A DNA stretch of 64,000 bases from Adhaeribacter aquaticus DSM 16391 (GCF_000473365.1 NZ_KI421517.1:4130001-4194000), one strand, 5' to 3'. Positions 35,841-44,450 are shown, counted from the first letter of the stretch. Made by a program: numbers and translations. Notes: a model not told the origin generated them from the letters alone.

Positions 35841-36190
35841 TTAAAATATTTAAATCCTGGTTATTGTCTTAGTAATTTTATTTTAGTCATATTAGTTTCC
35901 TAATACTAAAATTTTTTAATTTTTCTAAGAAACAAAAACAGGTGATAAATAATTAAACAGACACTACCGGCTTTAAATACTGTGATTAAACTTATTTAAA
36001 GCAATTTATTTTTAAAACAGGTCTGATGCAGCTACTAAAAGGAATAATTTGTTTTGCACTAAACAAATAATAATTTAGCTCAGCTTATATTAGAGAGTTC
36101 CTTTATAATATAATATTAATAAAAAAACCCTTCCTGCTTTCTCAAATATATGAGTGGGCAGGAAGGGTTTAATTTAAAGCTAAAAAGGAA
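35841..36190. other. Intergenic region between the protease and the aromatic operon
   Basis: 350 AT-rich bases. The only clear element is the terminator at 36125-36170 for the minus-strand aromatic operon. No promoter box for the protease could be picked out. Confidence 0.4.
36125..36170 (-). terminator. Terminator of the aromatic amino acid operon
   Basis: AAACCCTTCCTGC and GCAGGAAGGGTTT form 13-bp arms, with an inner CTCA/TGAG pair, and on the minus strand a run of Ts follows. It sits 20 bp after the end of the last operon gene. Confidence 0.88.
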
Positions 36191-37294
36191 TTATGCTTCC
36201 ACTTTACCGTTTACAATCTCTGTTTGAATATTGATAGAGTTTGTATGGATAGTCTGGAAAATAGCACGAACAAATTTTTCGTCCAGACCTTCATTTATGC
36301 CTTTGTTTAAAATATCTTCTAACATTTGGTCCCAACGTTTAACCTGTAAAATGGTCATGTTGTGATCTTTTTTGTACTGACCAATTGTACGGGATAAACG
36401 TGTACGACGAGCAAGCACCTCAATTAATTCTTTATCTACCTGGTCAATGTTCCGACGCATATCTTCCAACAGGTGGTGATCTTCACCGTCTGCATCTTCT
36501 TTGGTGAAACGGATGCTTGATAATAATTTATGTAAATCAGCAGGTGTTACTTGTTGTGATGCATCACTTAAAGCTACTGATGGATCAATGTGTGTTTCGA
36601 TCATTAAACCGTCCATAGCTAAATCCATTGCTTTCTGTGCAATTGGCTGCAATAAATCACGTCTACCAGCAATGTGGCTTGGATCGCAGATTAATGGCAA
36701 CTCTGGCACTAAACGTTTGAACTCAATAGCGCTATTCCATTTTGGTTGGTTCCGGTAAGGCGCATTATCAAAAGTAGAAAAACCTCTGTGAATTCCACCT
36801 AACTGGCGTATACCAGCCTGGTTTAAACGCTCAATAGCACCTAACCATAATTGTAAATCCGGGTTAACCGGGTTTTTAACTAAAACCGGAATATCAACAC
36901 CGCGTAAAGCATCAGCAATTTCCTGTACAGTAAATGGGTTTACTGTAGTACGGGCACCTATCCAAAGAATATCGATACCAGCCTTTAATGACTCATAAAC
37001 GTGTTGGGTATTAGCAACTTCAACCGCTACTTTTAAACCAGTCTCTTGTTTTACACGCTTTAACCATTTTAGAGCAGGAATACCAACACCTTCAAAGCTA
37101 TTTGGACGCGTACGTGGTTTCCAAACACCAGCCCGGTAAACGGTTACGCCTGGCACGTTGTTCTTGATTAAATGAGCAGTCTGTAAAACTTGCTCTTCCG
37201 ATTCGGCGCTGCAAGGGCCGGCAATTAAAAGCGGTGACCCATCTTCATTAATTAAAGCCGAAGTTGGCAACAGGTCGATACTTGGTTTACTCAT
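36191..37294 (-). CDS. Bifunctional DAHP synthase/chorismate mutase
   Basis: 367 residues. Residues 1-265 are a type I beta/alpha DAHP synthase of the Bacteroidota form (SPLLIAGPCSAESEEQVLQTA, YRAGVWKPRTRPNSFEGVG, HRGFSTFDNAPYRNQPKW, LICDPSHIAGRRDLLQPIAQKAMDLAMDGLMIETH). Residues about 280-360 are an AroQ chorismate mutase helix bundle (MRRNIDQVDKELIEVLARRTRLSRTIGQYKKDHN). It joins the first shikimate step to the branch-point step chorismate to prephenate. It is the last gene of pheA-aminotransferase-DAHP/CM, 79 bp after the aminotransferase. Feedback control may come through the fused mutase domain, as in related fusions. Confidence 0.95.
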   Translation of the reverse strand: MSKPSIDLLPTSALINEDGSPLLIAGPCSAESEEQVLQTAHLIKNNVPGVTVYRAGVWKPRTRPNSFEGVGIPALKWLKRVKQETGLKVAVEVANTQHVYESLKAGIDILWIGARTTVNPFTVQEIADALRGVDIPVLVKNPVNPDLQLWLGAIERLNQAGIRQLGGIHRGFSTFDNAPYRNQPKWNSAIEFKRLVPELPLICDPSHIAGRRDLLQPIAQKAMDLAMDGLMIETHIDPSVALSDASQQVTPADLHKLLSSIRFTKEDADGEDHHLLEDMRRNIDQVDKELIEVLARRTRLSRTIGQYKKDHNMTILQVKRWDQMLEDILNKGINEGLDEKFVRAIFQTIHTNSINIQTEIVNGKVEA

Positions 37295-37373
37295 GACAAA
37301 TAATATGATTAAAGTTCAAAGTTACTTATTATAAATTATATATTGTTTTTATTATCTTCTATTAATTAAAAAA

Positions 37374-38546
37374 TTAAGCATTAATTAATAAAGCTTTAAC
37401 ATTTTTAATTGCTTTCCGGATATTCTCTTCAGTTGCACAAACCGAAATCCGCACGTACCGTTCCCCGTTGGAACCAAATATTTTACCGGGCGTTAAAAAT
37501 ACATTTGCCTGGTAAAGAATACGATCTAAAAATGCTTCTACATCTTCCACATCATCCGGAACCCGGCCCCAAACAAACATTCCGGTAGCTTCTTTCGAAT
37601 ATTTACAATGCAAAACATCCAGTAACTCATAAACTAATTCCCGGCGTTTCCGGTAAACCGCATTGCGCTCCTGGTGCCAGTTATCAGAATTACTTAAAGC
37701 CTGTACCGCTGCATGCTGAACAGGAAGAAACATGCCGGAATCCAGGTTACTTTTCACGGCAATAATGGCATCAATATATTCCTTCTGTCCGGCTACCATA
37801 CCAATACGCCAACCAGCCATGTTAAAGGATTTACTCATAGAGTTTAACTCTACACAACAATCCATAGCACCTGCTGCATGTAAAATGCTAATTGGAGCTT
37901 TTTCGTTCAAAACCAGGCTATAAGGATTATCATGAACGATTAAAATTTCACGTTCCCGGGCAAATTCAATTATCTTTTCAAAATCTGCCTCAGAAGCCAA
38001 TGCGCCGGTAGGCATGTTCGGGTAGTTCAGGAACATTAATTTAACCCGGCTTGTATCCAAAGCTCTTAAAGCAGCCAAATCTGGTAACCAGTTGGTATCC
38101 TCAGTCAGGTCAAAGAACACAGGTTCGGCATTCACTAACTTGGCTACGGCAGCATAAGCCGGATACCCCGGATTAGGTACCAAAACCTGATCTCCCGGAT
38201 TTAAAAAAGCCATAGCAATATGAAAAATACCTTCTTTTGATCCCAGCAAAGGCAATACCTCTGTTTCCGGGTTTAAGGTAACATTGTATGTGCTGCTATA
38301 CCAGTTTGCAAAAGCCTGGCGCAAAGCCAGAATAGACCTGTATGGTTGGTAACCATGGTTTTTTGGGTTTTGTGCTGATTGGGTTAATGCGGTTACAGTT
38401 TCATCCGAAGCCGGTAAATCCGGGTCACCAATACCTAAATTTACCACATCATGCCCCTGAGCCATCAGGTTACGTACTTCAGCTAATTTACGGGCGAAGT
38501 AATATTCCTGCACATGGTCTAAACGATTTGCCTTTGGGATAATCAT
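37374..38546 (-). CDS. Pyridoxal-phosphate aminotransferase, aromatic/aspartate type
   Basis: 390 residues, class I/II aminotransferase. Signature blocks are VVNLGIGDPDLPASD, PLLGSKEGIFHIAMAF, PNPGYPAY, MFLNYPNMPTGALA and the PLP lysine in ELNSMSKSFNMAGWRIG. Position between pheA and DAHP synthase/chorismate mutase strongly implies a role in phenylpyruvate and 4-hydroxyphenylpyruvate transamination. It overlaps nothing but sits one base downstream of pheA, so it is tightly coupled. Substrate range (aspartate, aromatic or LL-DAP type) is inferred from context. Confidence 0.92.
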   Translation of the reverse strand: MIIPKANRLDHVQEYYFARKLAEVRNLMAQGHDVVNLGIGDPDLPASDETVTALTQSAQNPKNHGYQPYRSILALRQAFANWYSSTYNVTLNPETEVLPLLGSKEGIFHIAMAFLNPGDQVLVPNPGYPAYAAVAKLVNAEPVFFDLTEDTNWLPDLAALRALDTSRVKLMFLNYPNMPTGALASEADFEKIIEFAREREILIVHDNPYSLVLNEKAPISILHAAGAMDCCVELNSMSKSFNMAGWRIGMVAGQKEYIDAIIAVKSNLDSGMFLPVQHAAVQALSNSDNWHQERNAVYRKRRELVYELLDVLHCKYSKEATGMFVWGRVPDDVEDVEAFLDRILYQANVFLTPGKIFGSNGERYVRISVCATEENIRKAIKNVKALLINA

Positions 38547-38547
38547 A

Positions 38548-39381
38548 TTATTTAACTCCTCTTTTATAGATACCCAGTATTTTAATTTCTACTACCATAG
38601 GCCTGATTTTTTCAATAGCCGCAGTAAACTCATTATAATCTTCCCACTCCAGATCCAGTAAAATAGTAAACTCATTAGGATCACTTATTATAGGAATAGA
38701 TTGTATCAGGGATAAGTTTATGTGTAATTCCCGGAACACATCCAGGATATTAGCCAACTCGCCTGCCCGGTGGTGCAACTGAAAATTTACGGAAGCTTTA
38801 TTGGCCCCCGATACATCTTTTAAGGGCTTGCCTGAGATAACCATAAAGCGGGTGTAATTCTCTTTATAGTTCTCTATGCATTCCTCTACTATATCCAATC
38901 CATATAATGCCGCTGCCGCTCTGCTGGCTATGGCTGCCACACCAGATAAATTATTTTCTCTGATTTCACGGGCACTTTCAGCAGTATCCGCCGATTCAAT
39001 GGCTTGCATATACGAATGCTCTTCCAGAAAATTAGTGCATTGCAGCAAAGCCATCGGATGGGAGCGTACAATGCGGATATCTTCCAAAGTTTGTCCGGGC
39101 AAAGCCAGCAAATTTTGTTCAATAGGCAAATAAGCTTCTCCAACAATAGAAACCGGGTAGTCGTGCAGCAAAGTATAATTACCCAGTATACTACCAGCTA
39201 AATAATTTTCAATAGCAATTACGCCAAAATCTGCTTCACCATTTTTTACCAAAGCAAAAACCCGTTGAAAGGTCATGCAGGGAATAATGTCAATGGTTTG
39301 GGGAGCAAAATATTGCTGGGCCACTACATCATGGAAAGAAGCAGGACCACCCTGAATAGCTATTTTTAAGTTTGGATTCAT
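38548..39381 (-). CDS. pheA: Prephenate dehydratase
   Basis: 277 residues. The dehydratase domain starts KIAIQGGPASFHDVVAQQYF; it contains DFGVIAIENYLAGSILGNYTLL and the catalytic TRF motif in ENYKENYTRFMVI. The last 80 residues are an ACT domain (VNFQLHHRAGELANILDVFRELHINLSLIQSIPI), which binds phenylalanine for feedback inhibition. It converts prephenate to phenylpyruvate. No chorismate mutase is fused; that activity is in the operon's third gene. Expression is probably controlled by the Phe/Tyr leader and terminator immediately upstream. Confidence 0.96.
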   Translation of the reverse strand: MNPNLKIAIQGGPASFHDVVAQQYFAPQTIDIIPCMTFQRVFALVKNGEADFGVIAIENYLAGSILGNYTLLHDYPVSIVGEAYLPIEQNLLALPGQTLEDIRIVRSHPMALLQCTNFLEEHSYMQAIESADTAESAREIRENNLSGVAAIASRAAAALYGLDIVEECIENYKENYTRFMVISGKPLKDVSGANKASVNFQLHHRAGELANILDVFRELHINLSLIQSIPIISDPNEFTILLDLEWEDYNEFTAAIEKIRPMVVEIKILGIYKRGVK

Positions 39382-39385
39382 AGTA

Positions 39386-39414
39386 ATAAAAAAAGCCCCG
39401 AATTTTCGGGGCTT
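39386..39414 (-). terminator. Attenuator terminator directly before pheA
   Basis: On the minus strand, AAGCCCCGAA pairs perfectly with TTCGGGGCTT around two As, followed by a run of seven to eight Ts. The T-run ends about five bases before the pheA ATG (39381). A terminator in this place makes sense only as a conditional one. A GGGG in the leader (around 39458-39462) can pair with the CCCC of the 5' arm as an antiterminator. Confidence 0.9.
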
Positions 39415-39452
39415 CTGGATTTATATTTTGTTTCTAAACGCAATACTATTCC

Positions 39453-39518
39453 TTAACACCCCAGGGAGGTACTAAAATAGAAGTAGTAGTAAAAGTTTAC
39501 GTTCGGAATTGTTCTCAC
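39453..39518 (-). CDS. Phe/Tyr leader peptide of the pheA operon
   Basis: Minus strand, GTG at 39518 to TAA at 39453, 21 residues: MRTIPNVN then FYYYFYF then STSLGC. Seven consecutive aromatic codons (TTT TAC TAC TAC TTC TAT TTT) are far beyond chance and match the pathway's end products. Starved ribosomes would stall there, leaving the downstream GGGG free to pair with the terminator's 5' arm. With ample charged tRNA the ribosome would reach the stop codon, cover GGGG and allow termination. The GTG start has no Shine-Dalgarno, which is normal for the phylum. The mechanism is inferred. Confidence 0.82.
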   Translation of the reverse strand: MRTIPNVNFYYYFYFSTSLGC

Positions 39519-39539
39519 TTTATTTGTTTTTTGATGCGG

Positions 39540-39547
39540 CAATTTTA
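39540..39547 (-). promoter_or_regulatory. Probable promoter -7 box of the pheA leader
   Basis: Minus-strand TAAAATTG differs from TAnnTTTG at one base and would start transcripts near 39532, just before the leader peptide. No clear -33 box. Confidence 0.4.
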
Positions 39548-39799
39548 AGAAAGTTTATTTTAATATCATAATGTTTGAGAAGAAAAATTATGATAGCGGA
39601 AGAAATATTTTTTTTAAGGTAAATTTAAATAGATAATAGAAACTATGGCTTTCTTTTTCATGACTAGGATAAAAACAAGAACTTACTCAGTCAGGAAACT
39701 TTTTATATTATATTATGATTCTCACCTAAATTGTGTAATTCGCCTTTTAAAAAGGCTTATTTGCAAAAAGAACAATTCACCTTAAAAAAAAATAAATAA

Positions 39800-40387
39800 T
39801 TGGATTTACTTTACACAACAAGGCCTGCTTTCTTAGGGTTAAGAATATTTTACATCTGTTTGCTTTCTTCCCTAATCCTGATTAGTTGTTCTAACAAAAT
39901 TTATATAAAGAAAAAACCTGATACTTTTTATGAAACCGTTGAACAATTTTCCGGTAAAAAGTACCCAGGCAATATTGTATTTCCTGCCGGGGAGGAGGCT
40001 CCGTTTCGGGGAGAACCTCTTTGGGTAGAAGTCAATAAAACTTCCCGCAACAGACTTGAAATTCCGGTACATGTTGGAAATAACATTTACCGGACGCTTA
40101 TTTTTGGGAAGGATAAAAATGGTTATTGGCTACAGCACGAAAATAAAAGACCGGATGGAGCCCAAGCTGAAATTTCGATGTATGGTGGCCGAAACGAGGA
40201 GGAAACTAATAACTATGTGATGGTTTTTCCGGCCGATGGTTACACTAAACAGTTATTAGGTGCAGCGCGCAATAGTACCTGGTCTTTGGGTTTAAGCAGC
40301 GACAAACATACGTTAAGCTATATTGCCGAAGATGATGGCCGATTGGTGCTGCAAATTGACATTGATTTAGCGGAAGCCTTGCAGTAA
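39800..40387 (+). CDS. Lipoprotein of unknown function
   Basis: 195 residues read from a TTG at 39800, the only start that includes the full signal peptide (LGLRIFYICLLSSLILISC). The lipobox places the lipidated Cys near residue 30. The mature part has a beta-rich core with EAPFRGEPLWVEVNKTSRNRLEIPVHVGNNIYRTLIFGK, DGAQAEISMYGGRNEEETNNYVMVFPADGYTKQLLGAARNSTWSLGLSSDKHTLSY. I do not recognise a named family. It points away from the pheA leader and converges on modC with a two-base gap. Confidence 0.75.
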   Translation: MDLLYTTRPAFLGLRIFYICLLSSLILISCSNKIYIKKKPDTFYETVEQFSGKKYPGNIVFPAGEEAPFRGEPLWVEVNKTSRNRLEIPVHVGNNIYRTLIFGKDKNGYWLQHENKRPDGAQAEISMYGGRNEEETNNYVMVFPADGYTKQLLGAARNSTWSLGLSSDKHTLSYIAEDDGRLVLQIDIDLAEALQ

Positions 40388-40389
40388 AA

Positions 40390-41262
40390 TTATCTTTTTT
40401 TAATTATAGGATTAAAAGCTTTGGTAAAAACAGTAACAGTATCGCCAGGTTGCAAATTAGTTACCTCATCCTCTGTTGCCACTGTTTTAATAATATTATT
40501 CCCAATCAATACATCCAGAATATAAATTACATCACTTTTTTTAATAGCCAGCACCTCGCCAACTAATTGAATTTTACTACTTAGGCGCTCTTTTCCAAAA
40601 ATTTCGGCGGGTGGGCCTTGGGCTATAACCTTTCCCTTATCCAGAGAAATAATCTGGTCTGATAACCGGTAAATTTCTGACAACTGGTGGCTAACCAATA
40701 AAGTAGTTGTTCCGAAAGATTTATGTAACTGATAAATCTGATCTTGCAACAATTGCCGCATTTCCAGGTCTAAAGCAGAAAGGGGCTCATCCAATAAGAG
40801 TATCGGTGGCTTCCGGACCAATGCCCGCACCAAAGCAACTCGCTGTTGCTGCCCTCCCGATAATGTTAATGGTTTCCGATCTGCTAACGAAAGCAAGGAG
40901 GCACGCTGAAGCAAATCATCTATGGCACTTAAGTCTTCTTTGCTTTGTGCGGCATAGACCAAGTTTTCCCGGACAGTCATGTTAGGAAACAAGGCATAAT
41001 CCTGAAAAACAAAACCTATATTTCTTTTCTGAGGTGCAAGGTTAATGTTTTTAGCGGTATCCAGCCAGACCTGGTCATTTACCTGAATGAATCCTGCATC
41101 AGGCTGAACAAGTCCAGCCAATATTTTAAGAATAGTAGTTTTTCCGGCACCTGATTTGCCGTAAAGGGTACAAAAACTACCCATTTCCAAGCGAAAATCC
41201 ACGTCCAAGTTCAGCTTACCTTCTGCCATTAGCAATGATTTTTGGATTTGAATCTGAATCAT
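40390..41262 (-). CDS. modC: Molybdate ABC transporter ATP-binding protein
   Basis: 290 residues. Walker A YGKSGAGKTT (34-43), signature LSGGQQQRVALVRALVRKPP, Walker B LLLDEP, then DLEMRQLL and the switch His in LVSHQLSEIYRLSDQI. The C-terminal 70 residues (LVGEVLAIKKSDVIYILDVLIGN... DTVTVFTKAFNPII) form a TOBE domain that binds oxyanion. It powers import of molybdate with ModB. Its start lies one base downstream of the modB stop. The lipoprotein gene converges on it, with only two bases between stops. Confidence 0.95.
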   Translation of the reverse strand: MIQIQIQKSLLMAEGKLNLDVDFRLEMGSFCTLYGKSGAGKTTILKILAGLVQPDAGFIQVNDQVWLDTAKNINLAPQKRNIGFVFQDYALFPNMTVRENLVYAAQSKEDLSAIDDLLQRASLLSLADRKPLTLSGGQQQRVALVRALVRKPPILLLDEPLSALDLEMRQLLQDQIYQLHKSFGTTTLLVSHQLSEIYRLSDQIISLDKGKVIAQGPPAEIFGKERLSSKIQLVGEVLAIKKSDVIYILDVLIGNNIIKTVATEDEVTNLQPGDTVTVFTKAFNPIIKKR

Positions 41263-41263
41263 A

Positions 41264-41935
41264 TTAAAAGGCTTTAACCAGTCGCTTATTCAGCAGATAA
41301 ACTGATAATAATATAGAAAAGGCCAGTATCAGCAAAATGAAAGAGTAGATATGGGCCGAAGCATAATCTAATGTTTCAACTTCGTGATAGATGGCAATGG
41401 AAACCACGCGGGTTTGATCTGGAATATTCCCTCCAATCATTAACACTAAACCAAACTCTCCAATGGTATGAGCAAAAGAAAGAACCATCCCGGTTAACAA
41501 AGAGGGTTTTATATTAGGCAATATTACTTTTAGCAAAGTTTCCAGTTTAGATTTTCCTAAGGTATAAGAAGCTTCTTTTAAAGAAGAAGGAATTGCTTCT
41601 AAACCTGCCTGCACCGGTTGTACCATAAATGGCAAACTATATATAATAGAACCAACCACCAGACCGGCAAATGAAAAAACTAGTTGCAAATCAAAATTTT
41701 CGCTTAAAAATTTCCCTAAGGCCCTACTAGGACTAAAGGCTAATAATAAATAAAAACCGAGAACAGAAGGCGGTAATACAAGTGGTAAACTAATAATAGC
41801 CTCTACAACAGGTTTAAAACGGGAAGTAGCATTAGCCAACCACAAGGCCACGGGTATGCCTATAATTAGGAGCAAAGCAGTTGTAACGGTAGCCAGCTGC
41901 AACGTAAGCCATATAGGTTGCCAATCCAATGCCAT
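41264..41935 (-). CDS. modB: Molybdate ABC transporter permease
   Basis: 223 residues with about five membrane helices. The EAA-type loop contains the coupling motif EASYTLGKSKLETLLKVILPNIKPSLLTGMVLSFAHTIGEFGLVLMIGGNIP, characteristic of ModB and CysW-like permeases. Its ATG overlaps the stop of the upstream Mop gene by one base (TGATG), so translation is coupled. It should pair as a homodimer with two ModC. Confidence 0.95.
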   Translation of the reverse strand: MALDWQPIWLTLQLATVTTALLLIIGIPVALWLANATSRFKPVVEAIISLPLVLPPSVLGFYLLLAFSPSRALGKFLSENFDLQLVFSFAGLVVGSIIYSLPFMVQPVQAGLEAIPSSLKEASYTLGKSKLETLLKVILPNIKPSLLTGMVLSFAHTIGEFGLVLMIGGNIPDQTRVVSIAIYHEVETLDYASAHIYSFILLILAFSILLSVYLLNKRLVKAF

Positions 41936-42342
41936 CAGTAAGTTTTTTGCATTATGGACACCTCATTTGTTTTTACCAGACCTATAACATGATCCCCAAT
42001 GAGTAAATTCAGTGCTTTTACCGATTGGGTGGTTATTATAGCGCAAAGAATCTGTCCTTTATAATCCAGGTAAACACTGGATAAGATTTTACCACTTATT
42101 ATTTTAGTAATGCTGCCAGGAAAACAATTTCGCGAACTAAGCCCACCAGACAAATTTTTCCCAATAGCCATTTCTGTTTCCTTAAAAACCATAATTACTT
42201 CCTGGCCAATTTTGAGATAAGGAGCTGTATCGGGAGTATCAATAACGAGTGAATAAAATTGTTCTTCCCAAGCGGCAATGGTTATTAACGAAATATCCTC
42301 GCCCGATTCTATTTGCGAAATAATACCTAAAACCTGATTCAT
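41935..42342 (-). CDS. Di-Mop molybdate-binding TOBE protein
   Basis: 135 residues made of two TOBE/Mop-like halves: residues 1-65 (VLGIISQIESGEDISLITIAAWEEQFYSLVI...GQEVIMVFKETEMAIGK) and 70-133 (FPGSITKIISGKILSSVYLDYKGQILCAIITTQSVKALNLLIGDHVIGLVKTNEVSIM). Such domains bind molybdate or tungstate in storage or regulatory proteins. It lies between modA and modB, an unusual insertion in the common modABC order, and there is a separate TOBE domain already on ModC. It may buffer the anion in the cytoplasm. No DNA-binding ModE part is present. Confidence 0.82.
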   Translation of the reverse strand: MNQVLGIISQIESGEDISLITIAAWEEQFYSLVIDTPDTAPYLKIGQEVIMVFKETEMAIGKNLSGGLSSRNCFPGSITKIISGKILSSVYLDYKGQILCAIITTQSVKALNLLIGDHVIGLVKTNEVSIMQKTY

Positions 42343-42356
42343 TACCTGAGAACTAT

Positions 42357-43109
42357 TTACTTTACACTATATCCGTATTTTGTAAATATAGCTTTAGCTT
42401 TGGTACTATACAGAAAATTATAAAAAAGCCGGGCATTCTTCCAGTTTCTTTTTTTAGCCCCATTTAATAAAACAGCACTTTGGGCAATAGGGGAGTACGC
42501 TTTTTTGCTGATTTCTACCCAGTTGCCTTTTACTTTCATAGCAGGCTCCAGTACCACCGATTTGGCCGTAAAACCTAAATCAACTGCCCCTGACAAAACA
42601 TACTGATTCACTTGGGCAACACTTTCTCCATTTACTATTTTAGGTTTAACCGCTGCATTTACATTAAAATAACTCAAGACTTGCAGGGCTGCTGCCCCAT
42701 AGGGTGCCGTTTGAGCATTTGCCACCGCTATTTTTTTAATAGCAGGAGATAACACAACTGGTACCCCTTTAGTTAAATCTATATTCTTAGTAGTCCAAAG
42801 TACTAAGGCGCCATAAGCATATATTTTAGGTTTGCTTGCGGCTAAACCAGCTTTCTCCAAAGCTGCCGGATAATGAGTATCTGCCGATAAAAGAATATCA
42901 AAAGGAGCGCCTTGCTGTATTTGGGTAGTCAGCTTGCCAGAAGAGCCAATAATCAGTTCCAGTTCTGCACCCGTTTCTTTTTCAAATGCCTGTTTCAGTA
43001 ACTCCGCCACAAATTGCGCATTGGCTGCCACTGCCACCCGGACTTTTTGCGCCTGGCCACAAGTATTAATGCCCAAAAATAAGGCAAGAATCAAAAAGTA
43101 TCGGTACAT
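42357..43109 (-). CDS. modA: Molybdate-binding periplasmic protein
   Basis: 250 residues with a signal peptide MYRYFLILALFLGINTCGQAQ. The fold is a type II periplasmic binding protein: RVAVAANAQFVAELLKQAFEKETGAELELIIGSSGKLTTQIQQGAPFDILLSADTHYPAAL, then ANAQTAPYGAAALQVL and GESVAQVNQYVLSGAVDLGFTAKSVV. These residues form the oxyanion pocket of ModA. The Cys17 in NTCGQ may make it a lipoprotein. It is the first gene of modA-mop-modB-modC. No ModE binding site could be identified upstream. Confidence 0.94.
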   Translation of the reverse strand: MYRYFLILALFLGINTCGQAQKVRVAVAANAQFVAELLKQAFEKETGAELELIIGSSGKLTTQIQQGAPFDILLSADTHYPAALEKAGLAASKPKIYAYGALVLWTTKNIDLTKGVPVVLSPAIKKIAVANAQTAPYGAAALQVLSYFNVNAAVKPKIVNGESVAQVNQYVLSGAVDLGFTAKSVVLEPAMKVKGNWVEISKKAYSPIAQSAVLLNGAKKRNWKNARLFYNFLYSTKAKAIFTKYGYSVK

Positions 43110-43217
43110 CTGAATTTAAATTAATAAAGAACTGAAAATAGATAAATAATTACAAAAAGCTATCAGGCATTTAACTTTAAAAGGCAGACATATTTTTCAT
43201 TATTTACATATTAGTAT

Positions 43218-44450
43218 TTAAGGAAGCAACAAAGAAGAATCGCCGTAACTTAAAAACCGATAATTATTTTGCAAGGCATGGTCATACATTTGCCGCCAGT
43301 TCTCGCCTATTAATGCCGAAACCAGCAACAATAAAGTACTTTCAGGTTGGTGAAAATTCGTTATCAGGCCCGTTGTCAGTTTAAATTGGTACCCTGGAGC
43401 AATCAATAATTGCGTAGTAGCCCGAATATGATCCTGTTGCGTTTTATCCAGGTAAAGTAAAAGTGTTTCCAAGGCTTCTTGGGCTGATATTTCAGTTTTA
43501 TCCTGATAAGGAAGCCATTGATCTACATGCAAAGGTTCTAAACCGGAAGTGAAGTTTTCAGAAGTTTTCAATTTCATCCCTAACCAGTACAAGCTTTCCA
43601 AGGTTCGCAAGGAAGTAGTACCAACCGGAATAATACTTTCTCCTAATTGTTCTAATAATGCTTTTATTGCCCCAACTGAAACATAAATTTCTTCTCCATG
43701 CATAGTATGCTCGGCCATAGCTTCAGCCTTAACGGGCCTAAATGTTCCAGCCCCCACATGCAGCGTAACCTCAACTGTTTTGGTTCCAGTTTGCCTTAGT
43801 TGCTCTATTATAGCTCCCGTAAAATGCAACCCTGCCGTTGGAGCAGCTACTGCACCCTCTTTTTGGGCATAAACAGTCTGATATGTTTGCTTATCGGTAT
43901 CTGTGGCATCACGATTTAAATAAGGTGGAAGAGGAAGGTTACCTGCTTTTTCTAGTATTTCAGCAAAAGTCAAAGCCTGGGGCTCCCAACTAAACTTTAT
44001 CAGGTAACTATCAGACAATTTCTCCACCTTTTCTGCCCTTAGTTTCGCAATACCAGTTTCGGTCTCGAATCCTAATTCCAGTAAATCTTCTTTCCAGCGT
44101 TTTGCGTTTCCTACCAAGCACTTCCAAGTGCAGCCTCCGGTTTGTTGCATGGCCTGCTGCATTTCGACGGAAGGGGAAACCGGCTCCAAACAAAACACCT
44201 CTATAGTACTACCGGTTGGGCGCTGAAAATACAACCGCGCCTGAACTACCTTGGTGTTATTAAATATAAGTAAGGTTTTTGAGGGCAATAACTCAGGTAT
44301 TTCCCAGAATGCGTGATCTGCTATAACACCTTTTTTATATAACAGTAATTTAGAGGCGGCCCGATCAGTAAGCGGATATTTAGCAATCTGGTCATCAGGC
44401 AAAAAATAAGCAAAATCTTTAATTTTTAGCTGCTTCGGGTTTACAGGCAT
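43218..44450 (-). CDS. queA: S-adenosylmethionine:tRNA ribosyltransferase-isomerase
   Basis: 410 residues from the ATG at 44450; an ATG at 44483 would add 11 poorly conserved residues. Blocks include LKIKDFAYFLPDDQIAKYPLTDRAASKLLLY, LLIFNNTKVVQARLYF, AAPTAGLHFT, VTLHVGAGTFRPVK, HGEEIYV and TTSLRTLES. The enzyme transfers ribose from SAM to 7-aminomethyl-7-deazaguanine in tRNA, a late step to queuosine. It is longer than E. coli QueA (356) owing to inserts in the middle, as is common in this phylum. No other queuosine genes lie nearby. Confidence 0.93.
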   Translation of the reverse strand: MPVNPKQLKIKDFAYFLPDDQIAKYPLTDRAASKLLLYKKGVIADHAFWEIPELLPSKTLLIFNNTKVVQARLYFQRPTGSTIEVFCLEPVSPSVEMQQAMQQTGGCTWKCLVGNAKRWKEDLLELGFETETGIAKLRAEKVEKLSDSYLIKFSWEPQALTFAEILEKAGNLPLPPYLNRDATDTDKQTYQTVYAQKEGAVAAPTAGLHFTGAIIEQLRQTGTKTVEVTLHVGAGTFRPVKAEAMAEHTMHGEEIYVSVGAIKALLEQLGESIIPVGTTSLRTLESLYWLGMKLKTSENFTSGLEPLHVDQWLPYQDKTEISAQEALETLLLYLDKTQQDHIRATTQLLIAPGYQFKLTTGLITNFHQPESTLLLLVSALIGENWRQMYDHALQNNYRFLSYGDSSLLLP

